From the NCBI RefSeq assembly GCF_017876405.1, contig NZ_JAGINW010000001.1:4477203-4541202 (forward strand): a DNA stretch of 64,000 nt. The letters run 5' to 3'. This DNA is from Kibdelosporangium banguiense. GTDB taxonomy: Bacteria > Actinomycetota > Actinomycetes > Mycobacteriales > Pseudonocardiaceae. Below the pieces are notes generated by a model that saw only the letters and a program-made list of their open reading frames with translations, had not been told where the DNA came from and ran no database searches. Made by a program: the position numbers and the translations under genes. How positions within the stretch are numbered: the first letter of the stretch is position 1; each line of letters starts with the position of its first letter. Below, piece after piece: positions 43,415 through 52,614 of the stretch.

Positions 43415-45670
43415 ATGACTGACTCCCAGGAAGCTGGGGTCCACGAGACCACTGCCGTGATCGACAACGGCACGTACGGCAAGCGCACGGTCCGTTTCGA
43501 GACCGGTCGCCTCGCCCGCCAGGCGGCGGGCAGCGTGGTGGCCTACCTCGACGAGGAGACCATGCTGCTGTCGGCCACGACGGCCTCCAAGCACCCGAAG
43601 GAGCACTTCGACTTCTTCCCGCTGACCGTCGACGTCGAGGAGCGGATGTACGCGGTCGGCCGTATCCCCGGCGCGTTCTTCCGCCGTGAGGGACGGCCGT
43701 CCACCGACGCGATCCTGGCCTGCCGGCTGATCGACCGGCCGCTGCGCCCGTCCTTCGTGGACGGCCTGCGCAACGAGATCCAGGTCGTCGTCACCGTGAT
43801 GAGCCTGGCCCCGCAGGACCTGTACGACGTCGTGGCGATCAACGCCGCGTCCGCCTCCACCCAGCTCGCCGGCCTGCCGTTCTCCGGCCCGGTCGGTGGC
43901 GTGCGGGTGGCTCTGATCGAGGGCCAGTGGGTCGCGTTCCCCACCTACGAGCAGCTTGAGAAGGCCGTGTTCGACATGGTCGTCGCGGGTCGCATCGTCG
44001 GCGATGACGTCGCGATCATGATGGTCGAGGCCGAGGCCACCGAGAACGTGATCGACCTGATCGGCCAGGGCGGCACCGCGCCGACCGAGCAGATCGTGGC
44101 CCAGGGTCTCGAGGCCGCCAAGCCGTTCATCCGCTCGCTGTGCATCGCGCAGCAGGAGCTGGCGGAGAAGGCCGCCAAGGCCACCGGCGAGTTCCCGCTG
44201 TTCCCGGCCTACCAGCCGGACGCCTACGAGGCCGTCGAGGCCGCCGCGTCGGCCAAGCTGGCCGAGGCGCTGACCATCGCCGGCAAGCAGGACCGCGAGA
44301 CCGCGATCGACGCCGTCAAGGCCGAGGTGCTCGAGACGGTCGGTGCGCGCGAGGAGTTCGAGGGCCGCGAGAAGGAGATCGGCGCGGCGTTCCGTTCGCT
44401 GAACAAGAAGCTGGTCCGCCAGCGGATCCTGCGCGACAAGGTCCGCATCGACGGCCGTGGCCTGACCGACATCCGGCAGCTGTCGGCCGAGGTCGCCGTG
44501 ATCCCGCGGGCGCACGGCTCGGCGCTGTTCGAGCGCGGCGAGACCCAGATCCTGGGTGTCACCACGCTGAACATGCTGCGGATGGAGCAGCAGATCGACT
44601 CGCTCTCGCCCGAGACGACCAAGCGCTACTTGCACCACTACAACTTCCCGCCCTACTCGACCGGTGAGACCGGCCGGGTCGGCTCGCCCAAGCGCCGCGA
44701 AATCGGCCACGGCGCGCTTGCCGAGCGGGCGCTTGTTCCGGTGCTGCCCAAGCGGGACGAGTTCCCGTACGCGCTGCGTCAGGTGTCGGAGGCGTTGGGC
44801 TCCAACGGTTCCACCTCGATGGGCTCGGTGTGTGCCTCGACGCTGTCGATGCTGAACGCCGGTGTCCCGCTCAAGGCCCCGGTCGCCGGTATCGCCATGG
44901 GTCTCGTCTCCGACGAGGTCGACGGCAAGACCGAGTACGTCGCGCTGACCGACATCCTCGGTGCCGAGGACGCGTTCGGCGACATGGACTTCAAGGTCGC
45001 CGGCACCAAGGACTTCGTGACCGCGCTGCAGCTGGACACGAAGCTCGACGGCATCCCCTCCGAGGTCCTGGCCGGCGCGCTGTCGCAGGCCTACGACGCC
45101 CGGCTGACGATCCTCGAGGTCATCGCCGAGGCGATCGACAAGCCGGACGAGATGAGCGCCTACGCCCCGCGCGTGACCAGCGTGAAGATCCCGGTGGACA
45201 AGATCGGCGAGGTCATCGGCCCGAAGGGCAAGATGATCAACTCGATCACCGAGGAGACCGGCGCCGACATCTCCATCGAGGACGACGGCACGATCTACGT
45301 CGGTGCGGCGGACGGCCCCTCGGCCGAGGCCGCGATCGAGCGGATCAACGCCATCGCCAACCCGCAGCTGCCGAAGGTCGGCGAGCGCTTCCTGGGCACG
45401 GTCGTCAAGACCGCCGCCTTCGGCGCGTTCGTCTCCCTGCTGCCGGGCAAGGACGGCCTGGTGCACATCTCCAAGCTGGGCAACGGCAAGCGCATCGGCA
45501 AGGTCGAGGACGTCGTCAAGGTCGGTGACAAGCTCCGTGTGGAGATCGCCGACATCGACGCCCGCGGCAAGATCAGCCTGATCCTGGTCAAGGAGGACGA
45601 GGCCGAGAAGCCGGCCGAGTCCCCCGCGCCGGCCACCGAAGAGGCGACGCAGGAGCCTGCAACCACGTGA
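43415..45670 (+). CDS. pnp: Polyribonucleotide nucleotidyltransferase
   Basis: PNPase degrades RNA 3'-to-5' phosphorolytically and can polymerise NDPs; in actinobacteria it also makes RNA 3' tails. The 751-residue product has two RNase PH-like domains (first near DEETMLLSATTASKHP, second near GRGLTDIRQLSAEV), a helical linker, a KH domain (IGEVIGPKGKMINSI) and an S1 domain (LGTVVKTAAFGAFVSLLPGKDGLVHISKL). ATG 43415 follows SD GAGGAG. The stop overlaps the M16 peptidase start (GTGA). Confidence 0.98.
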   Translation: MTDSQEAGVHETTAVIDNGTYGKRTVRFETGRLARQAAGSVVAYLDEETMLLSATTASKHPKEHFDFFPLTVDVEERMYAVGRIPGAFFRREGRPSTDAILACRLIDRPLRPSFVDGLRNEIQVVVTVMSLAPQDLYDVVAINAASASTQLAGLPFSGPVGGVRVALIEGQWVAFPTYEQLEKAVFDMVVAGRIVGDDVAIMMVEAEATENVIDLIGQGGTAPTEQIVAQGLEAAKPFIRSLCIAQQELAEKAAKATGEFPLFPAYQPDAYEAVEAAASAKLAEALTIAGKQDRETAIDAVKAEVLETVGAREEFEGREKEIGAAFRSLNKKLVRQRILRDKVRIDGRGLTDIRQLSAEVAVIPRAHGSALFERGETQILGVTTLNMLRMEQQIDSLSPETTKRYLHHYNFPPYSTGETGRVGSPKRREIGHGALAERALVPVLPKRDEFPYALRQVSEALGSNGSTSMGSVCASTLSMLNAGVPLKAPVAGIAMGLVSDEVDGKTEYVALTDILGAEDAFGDMDFKVAGTKDFVTALQLDTKLDGIPSEVLAGALSQAYDARLTILEVIAEAIDKPDEMSAYAPRVTSVKIPVDKIGEVIGPKGKMINSITEETGADISIEDDGTIYVGAADGPSAEAAIERINAIANPQLPKVGERFLGTVVKTAAFGAFVSLLPGKDGLVHISKLGNGKRIGKVEDVVKVGDKLRVEIADIDARGKISLILVKEDEAEKPAESPAPATEEATQEPATT

Positions 45671-47043
45671 CGGTTCGCAACGGTGCTGCCCCGGGTCTCT
45701 CCCGGGGCAGTGCCTTCCTTCAGAAGCCCGGCACCACCCGGACGTTGGAGCGCACCGAGCAGGGCGAGGTCCGCCGCACCCTGCTGCCCGGTGGGCTGCG
45801 GGTCGTGACCGAGCACGTTCCCGGTGTGCGGTCGGCTTCGGTCGGCATGTGGGTCGGTGTCGGTTCCCGTGACGAGCAGCCAAGCGTCGCCGGGGCCGCG
45901 CACTATCTGGAGCACCTGCTCTTCAAGAGCACGTCCCGGCGGACTGCCCAGCAGATCGCCGAGGAGATCGACGCCGTCGGCGGCGAGCTGAACGCGTTCA
46001 CCGCCAAGGAACACACGTGCTACTACGCGCACGTCCTCGACGAGGACCTGCCGCTGGCCGTGGACCTGGTGTGCGACGTGGTGTTCGAGGCACTGCTGGC
46101 CGAGCGCGACATGGAGACCGAGCGCAGCGTCGTGCTCGAAGAGATCGCGATGCGCGACGACGACCCGGAAGACCTGCTGCACGACGCCTTCTGCGCGGCA
46201 CTGCTGCCGGATCACACACTGGGCCGTCCAGTCCTCGGGACCGAGAAGTCGATTACCGAGCTGAGCCGCAACGCGCTGTACGGCTTCTACAAGCGTCGCT
46301 ACACGCTGCCGCGGATGGTCTTCGCGGTGGCCGGCAACATCAAGCACGCCGACGTGCTTCGCTTGGTGCGTAAGGCTCTCCGCGCTCGCCTGGTCGGCGA
46401 GGTCGCTCCGCTGCCCGCGCGCAAGGGCCGTGCTCGCATTGCGGGCGCGCCTCGGCTCGTGCTGCACACCGAGGACACCGAGCAGACGCACCTGATGCTT
46501 GGCGTGCGTGCGCTGGACCGTCATGACGAACGCCGTTTCACCCTTGGCGTGCTGAACGCAGCTTTGGGCGGCGGCATGAGTTCGCGGCTGTTCCAGGAGG
46601 TCCGGGAGAACCGTGGGATGGCGTACCAGGTGTACTCCTCGGTCGCGTCCTATTCGGACACCGGGCACCTCTCTGTTTACGCGGGCGTGCAGCCGGATCG
46701 TCTCGGCGAGACGGCTTCGGTCATCCGTGAGGTCCTGCACAAGGTGGCTCGTGAAGGCCTGTCCGACGCGGAAGTGGCCCGTGGCAAGGGGCAGTTGCGT
46801 GGTGGACTCGTGCTTGGCTTGGAGGACACCAGTTCCCGGATGTCGCGGATCGGCAAGGGCGAGCTGACGTACGGCAACTACCTGACCGTCGGCGAGACCC
46901 TCGGCCGGATCGACGCGGTGACCGGTGAGGACATCGCGTTGCTGGCAAAGGAATTGCTGTCCCGCCCGATAGCAGCCGCCGTTGTCGGCCCGTACGCGCA
47001 CACCGACGACGTGCCGGTCGAAGTGCATGAGGTGATTCGATGA
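45667..47043 (+). CDS. M16-family zinc peptidase
   Basis: A 458-residue processing-peptidase-like enzyme. The inverted zinc motif HYLEH (H79, E82, H83) and the distal Glu in LEEIAMRDDD are present, so it is the catalytically competent type. It also carries the GGGMSSRLFQEVRENRGMAYQVYS segment of the C-terminal half. Genes of this type sit between pnp and dapB in many actinobacteria. GTG 45667 lies inside the pnp stop. The substrate is unknown. Confidence 0.94.
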   Translation: MTVRNGAAPGLSRGSAFLQKPGTTRTLERTEQGEVRRTLLPGGLRVVTEHVPGVRSASVGMWVGVGSRDEQPSVAGAAHYLEHLLFKSTSRRTAQQIAEEIDAVGGELNAFTAKEHTCYYAHVLDEDLPLAVDLVCDVVFEALLAERDMETERSVVLEEIAMRDDDPEDLLHDAFCAALLPDHTLGRPVLGTEKSITELSRNALYGFYKRRYTLPRMVFAVAGNIKHADVLRLVRKALRARLVGEVAPLPARKGRARIAGAPRLVLHTEDTEQTHLMLGVRALDRHDERRFTLGVLNAALGGGMSSRLFQEVRENRGMAYQVYSSVASYSDTGHLSVYAGVQPDRLGETASVIREVLHKVAREGLSDAEVARGKGQLRGGLVLGLEDTSSRMSRIGKGELTYGNYLTVGETLGRIDAVTGEDIALLAKELLSRPIAAAVVGPYAHTDDVPVEVHEVIR

Positions 47044-47783
47044 TCCGCGTCGGCGTCCTGGGTGCCCGGGGCCGGATGGGCACCGAGGTCTGCCAAGCGG
47101 TGTCCGGCGCCCCGGACATGGAACTCGTCGCACAGATCGACATCGGCGACGAGCTGACGGACCTGTCCGACGCCGGTGCCGATGTCGTCGTCGACTTCAC
47201 GCACCCGGACGCGGCGCTGGACAACGTCCGGTTCGCCGCGGAGCACGGAATCCACAGTGTGGTAGGCACTTCCGGCTTCTCTGCGGACAAGCAGGCGGCT
47301 GTCACGCAGCTGCTGGAGGACAAGCCCGGGGTCGGCGTGGTCATCGCGCCGAACTTCGCCATCGGTGCTGTGTTGTCGATGCGCTTCGCCGAGCTGGCCG
47401 CGAAGTACTACGAGTCAGTCGAGATCATCGAACTGCACCACCCGCGCAAGGTCGACGCTCCATCCGGCACGGCCGCGCACACCGCCCGCCTGATCGAGGC
47501 CGCTCGCACAGCCGCAGGCCTCGGCAAAGCCCCCGACGCGACCACCCAGGAACTGGATGGCGCGCGCGGAGCCCTGGTCGACGACGTCCGCGTCCACTCA
47601 GTCCGGCTGTCCGGCCTGGTCGCCCACCAGGAAGTGCTCTTCGGCGGTGAAGGGGAGACCCTGACGATCCGGCACGACTCGCTGCACCGGACATCCTTCA
47701 TGCCCGGCGTCCTGCTGGCCGTGCGGTCAATCATGGGCCGCTCTGGCCTGATCGTCGGCCTCGACAAGCTCATGGACCTATGA
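47040..47783 (+). CDS. dapB: 4-hydroxy-tetrahydrodipicolinate reductase
   Basis: DapB reduces the dipicolinate intermediate to tetrahydrodipicolinate in lysine and meso-diaminopimelate synthesis, hence cell-wall synthesis. The 247-residue product has the dinucleotide motif VLGARGRMG, the DFTHPDA loop, and the active-site signature ELHHPRKVDAPSGTA. It overlaps the M16 peptidase stop (ATGA) and the next gene (ATGA), so it is in the middle of a tightly coupled chain. Confidence 0.97.
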   Translation: MIRVGVLGARGRMGTEVCQAVSGAPDMELVAQIDIGDELTDLSDAGADVVVDFTHPDAALDNVRFAAEHGIHSVVGTSGFSADKQAAVTQLLEDKPGVGVVIAPNFAIGAVLSMRFAELAAKYYESVEIIELHHPRKVDAPSGTAAHTARLIEAARTAAGLGKAPDATTQELDGARGALVDDVRVHSVRLSGLVAHQEVLFGGEGETLTIRHDSLHRTSFMPGVLLAVRSIMGRSGLIVGLDKLMDL

Positions 47784-48223
47784 AACTGTCCGCCCGGACA
47801 ACAGCGCTGCTCCTGACAGCGGCGCTGGCGCTGTACTTCGTCCTGTTGACCGGGCGGGCAGTAGCTCTACTGAGAACCGGCACTGGCGTAGGCATCGGCC
47901 TCGGCGTCGGTGTTCTCCTGCTTCCGATCGTCGGCGCTTGGGTGGTGTACGCCACGATCCGTTTCGGCCTGCGAATCGAACAACTGGCCCAGCGTCTGGC
48001 CGCCGAAGGCACCCTCCCCGACACTTCGGACCTGCCCCGCATGCCTTCCGGCCGTATCGACCGCTCTGCCGCCGACGCCTGGTTCGAAGAACGCCGTGCG
48101 GAGGTCGAGGGTGCCCCCGAAGACTGGCGTGCCTGGTTCCGCCTGGCGCACGGCTACGACATAGCCGGCGACAGAAGGCGAGCCCGCGAAGCCATGCGCA
48201 AAGCCCTGGAACTCGCCTCCTGA
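47780..48223 (+). CDS. Membrane protein with TPR-like tail
   Basis: A 147-residue protein with two membrane helices (about residues 8-30 and 36-62), a hydrophilic linker ending PRMPSGRIDRSA, and a C-terminal segment WFEERRAEVEGAPEDWRAWFRLAHGYDIAGDRRRAREAMRKALEL that reads as a tetratricopeptide unit. It starts within the dapB stop. Similar small TPR proteins follow dapB in other actinobacteria. Its role is unknown; protein-protein contact at the membrane is plausible. Confidence 0.82.
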   Translation: MKLSARTTALLLTAALALYFVLLTGRAVALLRTGTGVGIGLGVGVLLLPIVGAWVVYATIRFGLRIEQLAQRLAAEGTLPDTSDLPRMPSGRIDRSAADAWFEERRAEVEGAPEDWRAWFRLAHGYDIAGDRRRAREAMRKALELAS

Positions 48224-48243
48224 TCAGAGGTTCAATCCAGCTG

Positions 48244-48564
48244 CTAGAGGGTCACGACCCACGCCTTCACTACATGGCAACCATTCGCCGTGCCATTGAC
48301 ATCGGAGAACGGCCCTCGGCCTGTCTGGGGCTTGTACACCACGGCCCCGTCGATATTCCTCGTGTAAGGCCAGTGTCCCGAGTTGCACTCAACCCTTACG
48401 TGATAGCTTCCGAAGCCCTCGCGGCAGTATCCGTAACCGATGTTCTGTTGCTTGTCCACAGTCGCAGTACAGCCCCACACTTCCGCCTGGGCGGGTGTTG
48501 CGCCAAGTACGACAAGGAATGGGATGGCAACGGCCGTGACGGCAGCACCGATCAGCGACTTCAT
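48244..48564 (-). CDS. Small secreted protein, unknown
   Basis: A 106-residue precursor. It begins MKSLIGAAVTAVAIPFLVVLG with a signal-peptidase I site near AQA-EV. The mature part of about 77 residues has four cysteines (in WGCTA, YGYCREG, VECNSG and NGCHVV), probably as two disulfides. ATG 48564 is preceded by a GGGGGAG SD. A close upstream in-frame start would add 15 residues without a signal, so is rejected. No family is recognised. Confidence 0.75.
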   Translation of the reverse strand: MKSLIGAAVTAVAIPFLVVLGATPAQAEVWGCTATVDKQQNIGYGYCREGFGSYHVRVECNSGHWPYTRNIDGAVVYKPQTGRGPFSDVNGTANGCHVVKAWVVTL

Positions 48565-48776
48565 ATCTCCCCCTTTTTTCTGCGAAAACACGTGCAGCGT
48601 GGTCGACACGACACGGTCAGGTGGGCAGCCGGCGAACCGGGTACCTTGATCACCTACAGTAGGGTCCGCCGCCCAGCGGGGCCAACGGTTTCAGCCAGGG
48701 CTGAACCCTGGTCGCCTGTGCCGCTGTCAAGGGAGCCTCGCGTGGTACCAGTTTGGCCGGCCCTGGAACCAGCCTC

Positions 48777-50142
48777 CTAGTCAAGCAGTAACGTTCGATC
48801 TCGCCAGGCCAGCTGCAGGAGAGTCAGGCGCTTGCCGACAAGCGTGGATTCAGGCGCTCGATGGCTTCGCCGGTGATGGGAATGCCTTTGCTGGCAACGA
48901 TTCGGCCTTCATCGTTCGTAGTGACCATATCGGCGAAGAGCTGGTCGAAAGTGCTGTCATCGATCACGGCGACGGTCAGTTGGATCGCGCCCAGCTCGAG
49001 AGGTTTCAGCACGAGGCCGTAGTGCCACAGCCGGAATGCTCCGGCGGCCCGTGCCTGCTCGAATGATCGGAACGGTTCATCGTCCGTGTAGACGATCGAG
49101 CCGCCGCCGTCATGCTCGGGGTTGCCAAGGAACTCTTCGGAGAAATCGCGCATGATGTTGCGCCACAACGAGAAATCTTCGCGGACGTCGGCTGGTGCCA
49201 CTGATGACGGCTGAAACTCTCCGGCAGGCATGACGTGGCACAACCCGCCACCGTCAGCGACTTTGCCACCGTCACGTTCGTGCAACACGAATCGGTGGTC
49301 ACCAGAGCTGGAACGTCAGACAGTCAGCGTGCTGATTTCCGGTGACATGATCAGGCGCTTCGGATCGAACGGGTCGGTTATCGCCGTGCGCAACGGCAGA
49401 TCGGTCCACTCGGGGATCGATCTGCCCGAGCGCGACCACGATGCCTTGAACTCGTGAGCAAGCACTTGTTTCACATCGAAGACATCGACGAAGGTGGTCG
49501 TCCCGAACGTCAGCGTCAGCCCGTCTTCCTGCTTGATGTCCAGGAGGCGGTAGCTCAGCCGATTTTCCAGCAGCCGGGGACGCACGAGGTCGCGCACAGC
49601 TCTGCTGTACCCGCGGTACATTTCGCCTCGGTCGGTCAGCGGCAGGACGTGATCGAGATTGCCGAACCGCGGGACCGGCTCCTGGTTTTCTGACCACATC
49701 AGACGGATGCGGTCCAGATCCACCGGTTTGTCCAGCAGCCATCCTGGTCCGGCCAGGACATGTCCTCCCGGAGCTCGCTGCGATTCCGGATAGAGCCAGG
49801 CGGCCAGTTCACTCAGTTCCCGGCCGCGGACGCTGGTTGCTTGCCTTACAGCGAGCCAATCGCTCTGACTCTTGCGGACTCGTTCAGTCAGACTGGCCGG
49901 TGCGCGGAGAGCTTCGTCGTCGGCCTTCGCCTGGTGCCTGAGTTTGGTGAGGCAGCCGTTGGCGCCCAAAGCCTCGTCGAGTGCTCGCACCAGCGGCTCA
50001 GCCGGAAGGCCTCGACCGGCCGCTCTGCCATGGACACGTGCTGGCGTGCGTACCCGATCTCGGAAGCGAGCTGGGCGTGACTGAGTCCGGCGGCTTTCCG
50101 CAGTTTTCGGATCTCGAACGCGAGCTGTGCCGCAGCTGCCAT
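48777..50142 (-). pseudogene. XRE-type regulator broken by two frameshifts and a nonsense codon
   Basis: Reading through three lesions restores one protein of about 455 residues. The HTH (MAAAAQLAFEIRKLRKAAGL...) is in one frame from ATG 50142. Near 50020, a 1-nt deletion moves it into the frame of GLPAEPLVRALDEALGANG. The frame runs on to ISTLTV, then TGA at 49318-49316. The same frame then continues RSSSGDHRFVLHERDGGKVADGG. Near 48833 another 1-nt deletion is needed to reach the ending LTLLQLAWRDRTLLLD and the TAG at 48779-48777. The TGA could be a CGA-to-TGA change. It is therefore not expressed as a full-length protein. Confidence 0.8.
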
Positions 50143-50243
50143 CGGGCTCGCCGTCCGTGGCTTCTGATCCGGGCACTACTGCTTCTCCACGGCTGCAAAA
50201 CCTGGGTGTTCGTCGTAGTTCGCGTTTGGTTGTCGACCGTCAG

Positions 50244-50281
50244 GTAATTCCCCAGGGGCTGCCGTCACGTAATTCCCCAGG
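50244..50281. repeat. Terminal repeats of the IS21 remnant
   Basis: GTAATTCCCCAGG occurs twice in direct orientation (50244-50256 and 50269-50281). IS21-family ends typically carry several such repeats bound by the transposase. Confidence 0.75.
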
Positions 50282-50324
50282 TTGTGGGCCTCGGTGTAGG
50301 TCTACCGGGCCTGTTGGCGGTTGT

Positions 50325-51068
50325 CTACTTGGTGGTGTGGCCGGGTCGTTTCCGAGGGCGGTAGCTGGGTCCGTCCATCAGGATCTGGTGGCTGGTGTTG
50401 ATGAGCCTGTCGAGCAGGGATTCGGCGACGACGGGGTTGGGGAACAGCCCGTACCAGTCCTTCGGGGCTCGGTTGCTGGTGAGGATCAGGGGTTTGCCGT
50501 TGACGGCACGGTCGGAGATCAGTTCGTAGAGGTCGTCGGCGTGCATGGCGGTGTGCTCGCGCATGGCGAAGTCGTCGAGGATCAGTACCAGTGGTTTGGT
50601 GTATTCGCGGATGCGTTGTCCCCATGACCGATCGGCGTGCCCGCCAGCGAGGTCGGACAGAACGCGGGAGGTTTTCGCGAACCTCACGTCACCGCCGCGG
50701 CGTGCCACGGCGTGGCCGAGTGCCTGTGCCACATGGGTTTTCCCAACACCGACCGGGCCGTAGAGGATGACCGACTCGGCGGCCTCGAGCCAACGCAGCG
50801 CGCCGAGGTCGCGCAGCATGGCTGCCGGGAGTTTCGGGTTGGCGGTGAAGTCGAACTCTTCGAAGGTGGCTTGTTCTTCGAACTTCGCTCGCCGGATTCT
50901 CCTTGCCAGAGCGGCGGTTTCGCGGCGGGCGATCTCGTCTTCGCAGAGCACTTGCAGGAATTCGAGGTGGCCGAGGCCGCCATCGCGGGTTTGGGCCAGC
51001 CGTGCATCGAGGGTGTCGAGCATGCCGGTCAGTTTCAGCGTCCGCAGCGCCGGATCGAGAATGGTCAT
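50325..51068 (-). CDS. istB: IS21-family transposition ATPase IstB
   Basis: A 247-residue AAA+ helper protein that assists the IstA transposase. It has Walker A GPVGVGKTH, Walker B VLILDDFA with following ADDLYELISDRAV, and the sensor TSNRAPKDWYGLFPNPVVAESLLDRL. The N-terminal helical region (ALRTLKLTGMLDTLDARLAQ) is typical of the family. Length is full. It lies 56 nt downstream of the istA remnant. It appears intact although its partner is not. Confidence 0.94.
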   Translation of the reverse strand: MTILDPALRTLKLTGMLDTLDARLAQTRDGGLGHLEFLQVLCEDEIARRETAALARRIRRAKFEEQATFEEFDFTANPKLPAAMLRDLGALRWLEAAESVILYGPVGVGKTHVAQALGHAVARRGGDVRFAKTSRVLSDLAGGHADRSWGQRIREYTKPLVLILDDFAMREHTAMHADDLYELISDRAVNGKPLILTSNRAPKDWYGLFPNPVVAESLLDRLINTSHQILMDGPSYRPRKRPGHTTK

Positions 51069-51124
51069 GACGTAGTTCTCCCGGGTCTGGATCGAATAGT
51101 GTTGTGTGACAACCGAACGCGTTG

Positions 51125-51670
51125 TCAGGCGGTATCGACGCCGAACGCGCCCGGTCCCCGCAGGAACGCCGCAACGGTCGGCGCGGCAGGTTCGGTGATG
51201 CCGTCGCGTTCCGTGCCCGCGGCGAGGATGCCTTTGATAGTGCGGTAGCTCGGGTCGCCGACCTGCAGGGCTCGCGCGCAGGCGGCGTCAAGTCGTTGAT
51301 TCCCCACGGTTGTGTGCGCAACGCGAGAACTCCTTGCGCACTGCGGAGCCGAGAGATCGCGTTGACTTCCATGAACTCGGCGATCACCGCGACGCACGCG
51401 GGTCCGACCTCGGCGGCGATGCGCCGGCACCAGGTCGGGTTACGCATCTGGAAGGCGATCTTCTCCGGTGGATAGTGCTCGAAATCGGTGGCCCGGCCCG
51501 ACAAACGCAGCACATGGGTGGCCACGACGCCGCCGTCATGCACGATCTGCACGATGTCACCGCAACGGCGGGCATGGACGGATTGGCCGATCAGCCGCCA
51601 CGGCACCGAATACAGGGCTTTGCCGACCTTGACATGTTCTCTGAACTTGCGCCCACTCGCGCCTAGTCTG
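51125..51670 (-). pseudogene. IS21 transposase IstA, C-terminal remnant with frameshift
   Basis: Only the last third is present. It begins near REHVKVGKALYSVPWRLIGQ, with EHYPPEKIAFQMRNPTWC. After SRLRSAQGVLALRT the frame shifts near 51310 through what looks like an extra CA dinucleotide. It then continues TVGNQRLDAACARALQVGDP to GPGAFGVDTA. The DDE catalytic domain is lost, so it is inactive. Confidence 0.82.
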
Positions 51671-51736
51671 CGTCGGCTGCCAGCCGTCCACAGCTGACAA
51701 CGCGCTCAATGGGTATGGGTGGATATTCGCATGGAA

Positions 51737-52612
51737 TCAGGAAGCCAGTGCGAGCAGTTCGTCGATCACCGGTTCTGGCCCACCATGGGTGAGGTGCGCG
51801 ATGACGAACATGGGTGCGATCACCTGACTCCAGGAATACAGCCTGTCCCCGTCGAGCCCGCATGCAGTGGCGACTCGTTGGCAACGGGCCTCGACGCCCT
51901 CGTGTCCGGCACCGGCGACCACGTAGTCGACGGCGTCGAAGCAGGGATCACCGATGCACGCCTTCGGGTCGATCGCGACCAGACCCCGCGACGGGCCGCC
52001 GTCGAGGACGTTGGCGAGGTGCAGATCGCCGTGCAGTAACACGAGCCTCGTCTGAGTGTCCAGCAACGTCGCGCAGCGTCGCAGCGCCCGCTGCCACGTG
52101 GTCTGATCGATCCGTGCACCGATGGCTGGTTCGGTCAGCCTCCGGCCGATCCGGATGAAGGCCTCGTCAAGCCGACCGCGCAGATCCCACGGCCAGTCCG
52201 TGGGCGGAGCCACGGCGTGCAGTGCGGCCAGCAACTCTCCCCACTGCCGCGGCAATGCTGCATCTGGCAGGTCTTCGGCTTCGGTGCCGGGCAGGATCTC
52301 CTCCAACACCATTGCTCCGACAGCCGCGTCGATGGCCAGTACGGCCGGCACCCGGCCCGATGGCGCGAACACACGCAGCATCTCCACTTGCTTGGTCAGC
52401 AGTGTCCGATCCGGACTGAGTTTGAGCACCGCCGGCGTTCCGTCGGACCATTGACAGCGCATGACCACAGATGAGGCGCCGCTCTCGAAAAGCTCACCGA
52501 GTACGAGGCCCCACCGGGCGGCCAGCCGTTCGGCGACGAGCGGGGCTTCCGCAAGCCACCCCTCGGCCTTGGGACCAAATCGACGGACCAACCGCGCACC
52601 AACTTCTTCCAT
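51737..52612 (-). CDS. Aminoglycoside phosphotransferase-like kinase (APH(6)/streptomycin 6-kinase type)
   Basis: A 291-residue kinase of the APH(6) or hydroxyurea-linked family. The N-lobe Lys is in AVLKLSP, the catalytic loop is LLHGDLHLANVL (Asp near residue 192) and the metal-binding IDPKACIGDPCFD follows. Such proteins inactivate streptomycin-type drugs or phosphorylate other small molecules; the real substrate is not deducible. ATG 52612 follows GGGG at 5 nt; GTG 52618 would overlap the upstream regulator stop. It is downstream of, and nearly coupled to, the frameshifted regulator. Confidence 0.88.
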   Translation of the reverse strand: MEEVGARLVRRFGPKAEGWLAEAPLVAERLAARWGLVLGELFESGASSVVMRCQWSDGTPAVLKLSPDRTLLTKQVEMLRVFAPSGRVPAVLAIDAAVGAMVLEEILPGTEAEDLPDAALPRQWGELLAALHAVAPPTDWPWDLRGRLDEAFIRIGRRLTEPAIGARIDQTTWQRALRRCATLLDTQTRLVLLHGDLHLANVLDGGPSRGLVAIDPKACIGDPCFDAVDYVVAGAGHEGVEARCQRVATACGLDGDRLYSWSQVIAPMFVIAHLTHGGPEPVIDELLALAS

Positions 52613-52614
52613 AT

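Larger units (their letters stand above)
50231..51670 (-). mobile_element. IS21-family insertion sequence remnant
   Basis: The segment holds the 3' part of a transposase gene (istA), an intact istB helper and one terminal region with repeated GTAATTCCCCAGG motifs. The 50231 end is inferred from TGTCGACC before the repeats. The other end, with the N-terminal two thirds of istA, is missing, so the element cannot move alone. It lies just upstream of the broken regulator, and may have helped destroy the region. Confidence 0.8.

Noticed and set aside
42995..45883. 962-codon open frame antisense to pnp
   Set aside because: High G/C at third positions of pnp removes antisense stops. The translation is Arg/Leu/Gly-rich and matches no domain.
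49006..49302. 98-codon minus-strand frame beginning MTTDSCCT
   Set aside because: It is in a different frame from the regulator remnant, which has clear family motifs across the same bases.
49316..49318. TGA as a programmed readthrough or selenocysteine codon
   Set aside because: Two independent frameshifts in the same gene make decay far more likely, and no selenocysteine-type context is seen.
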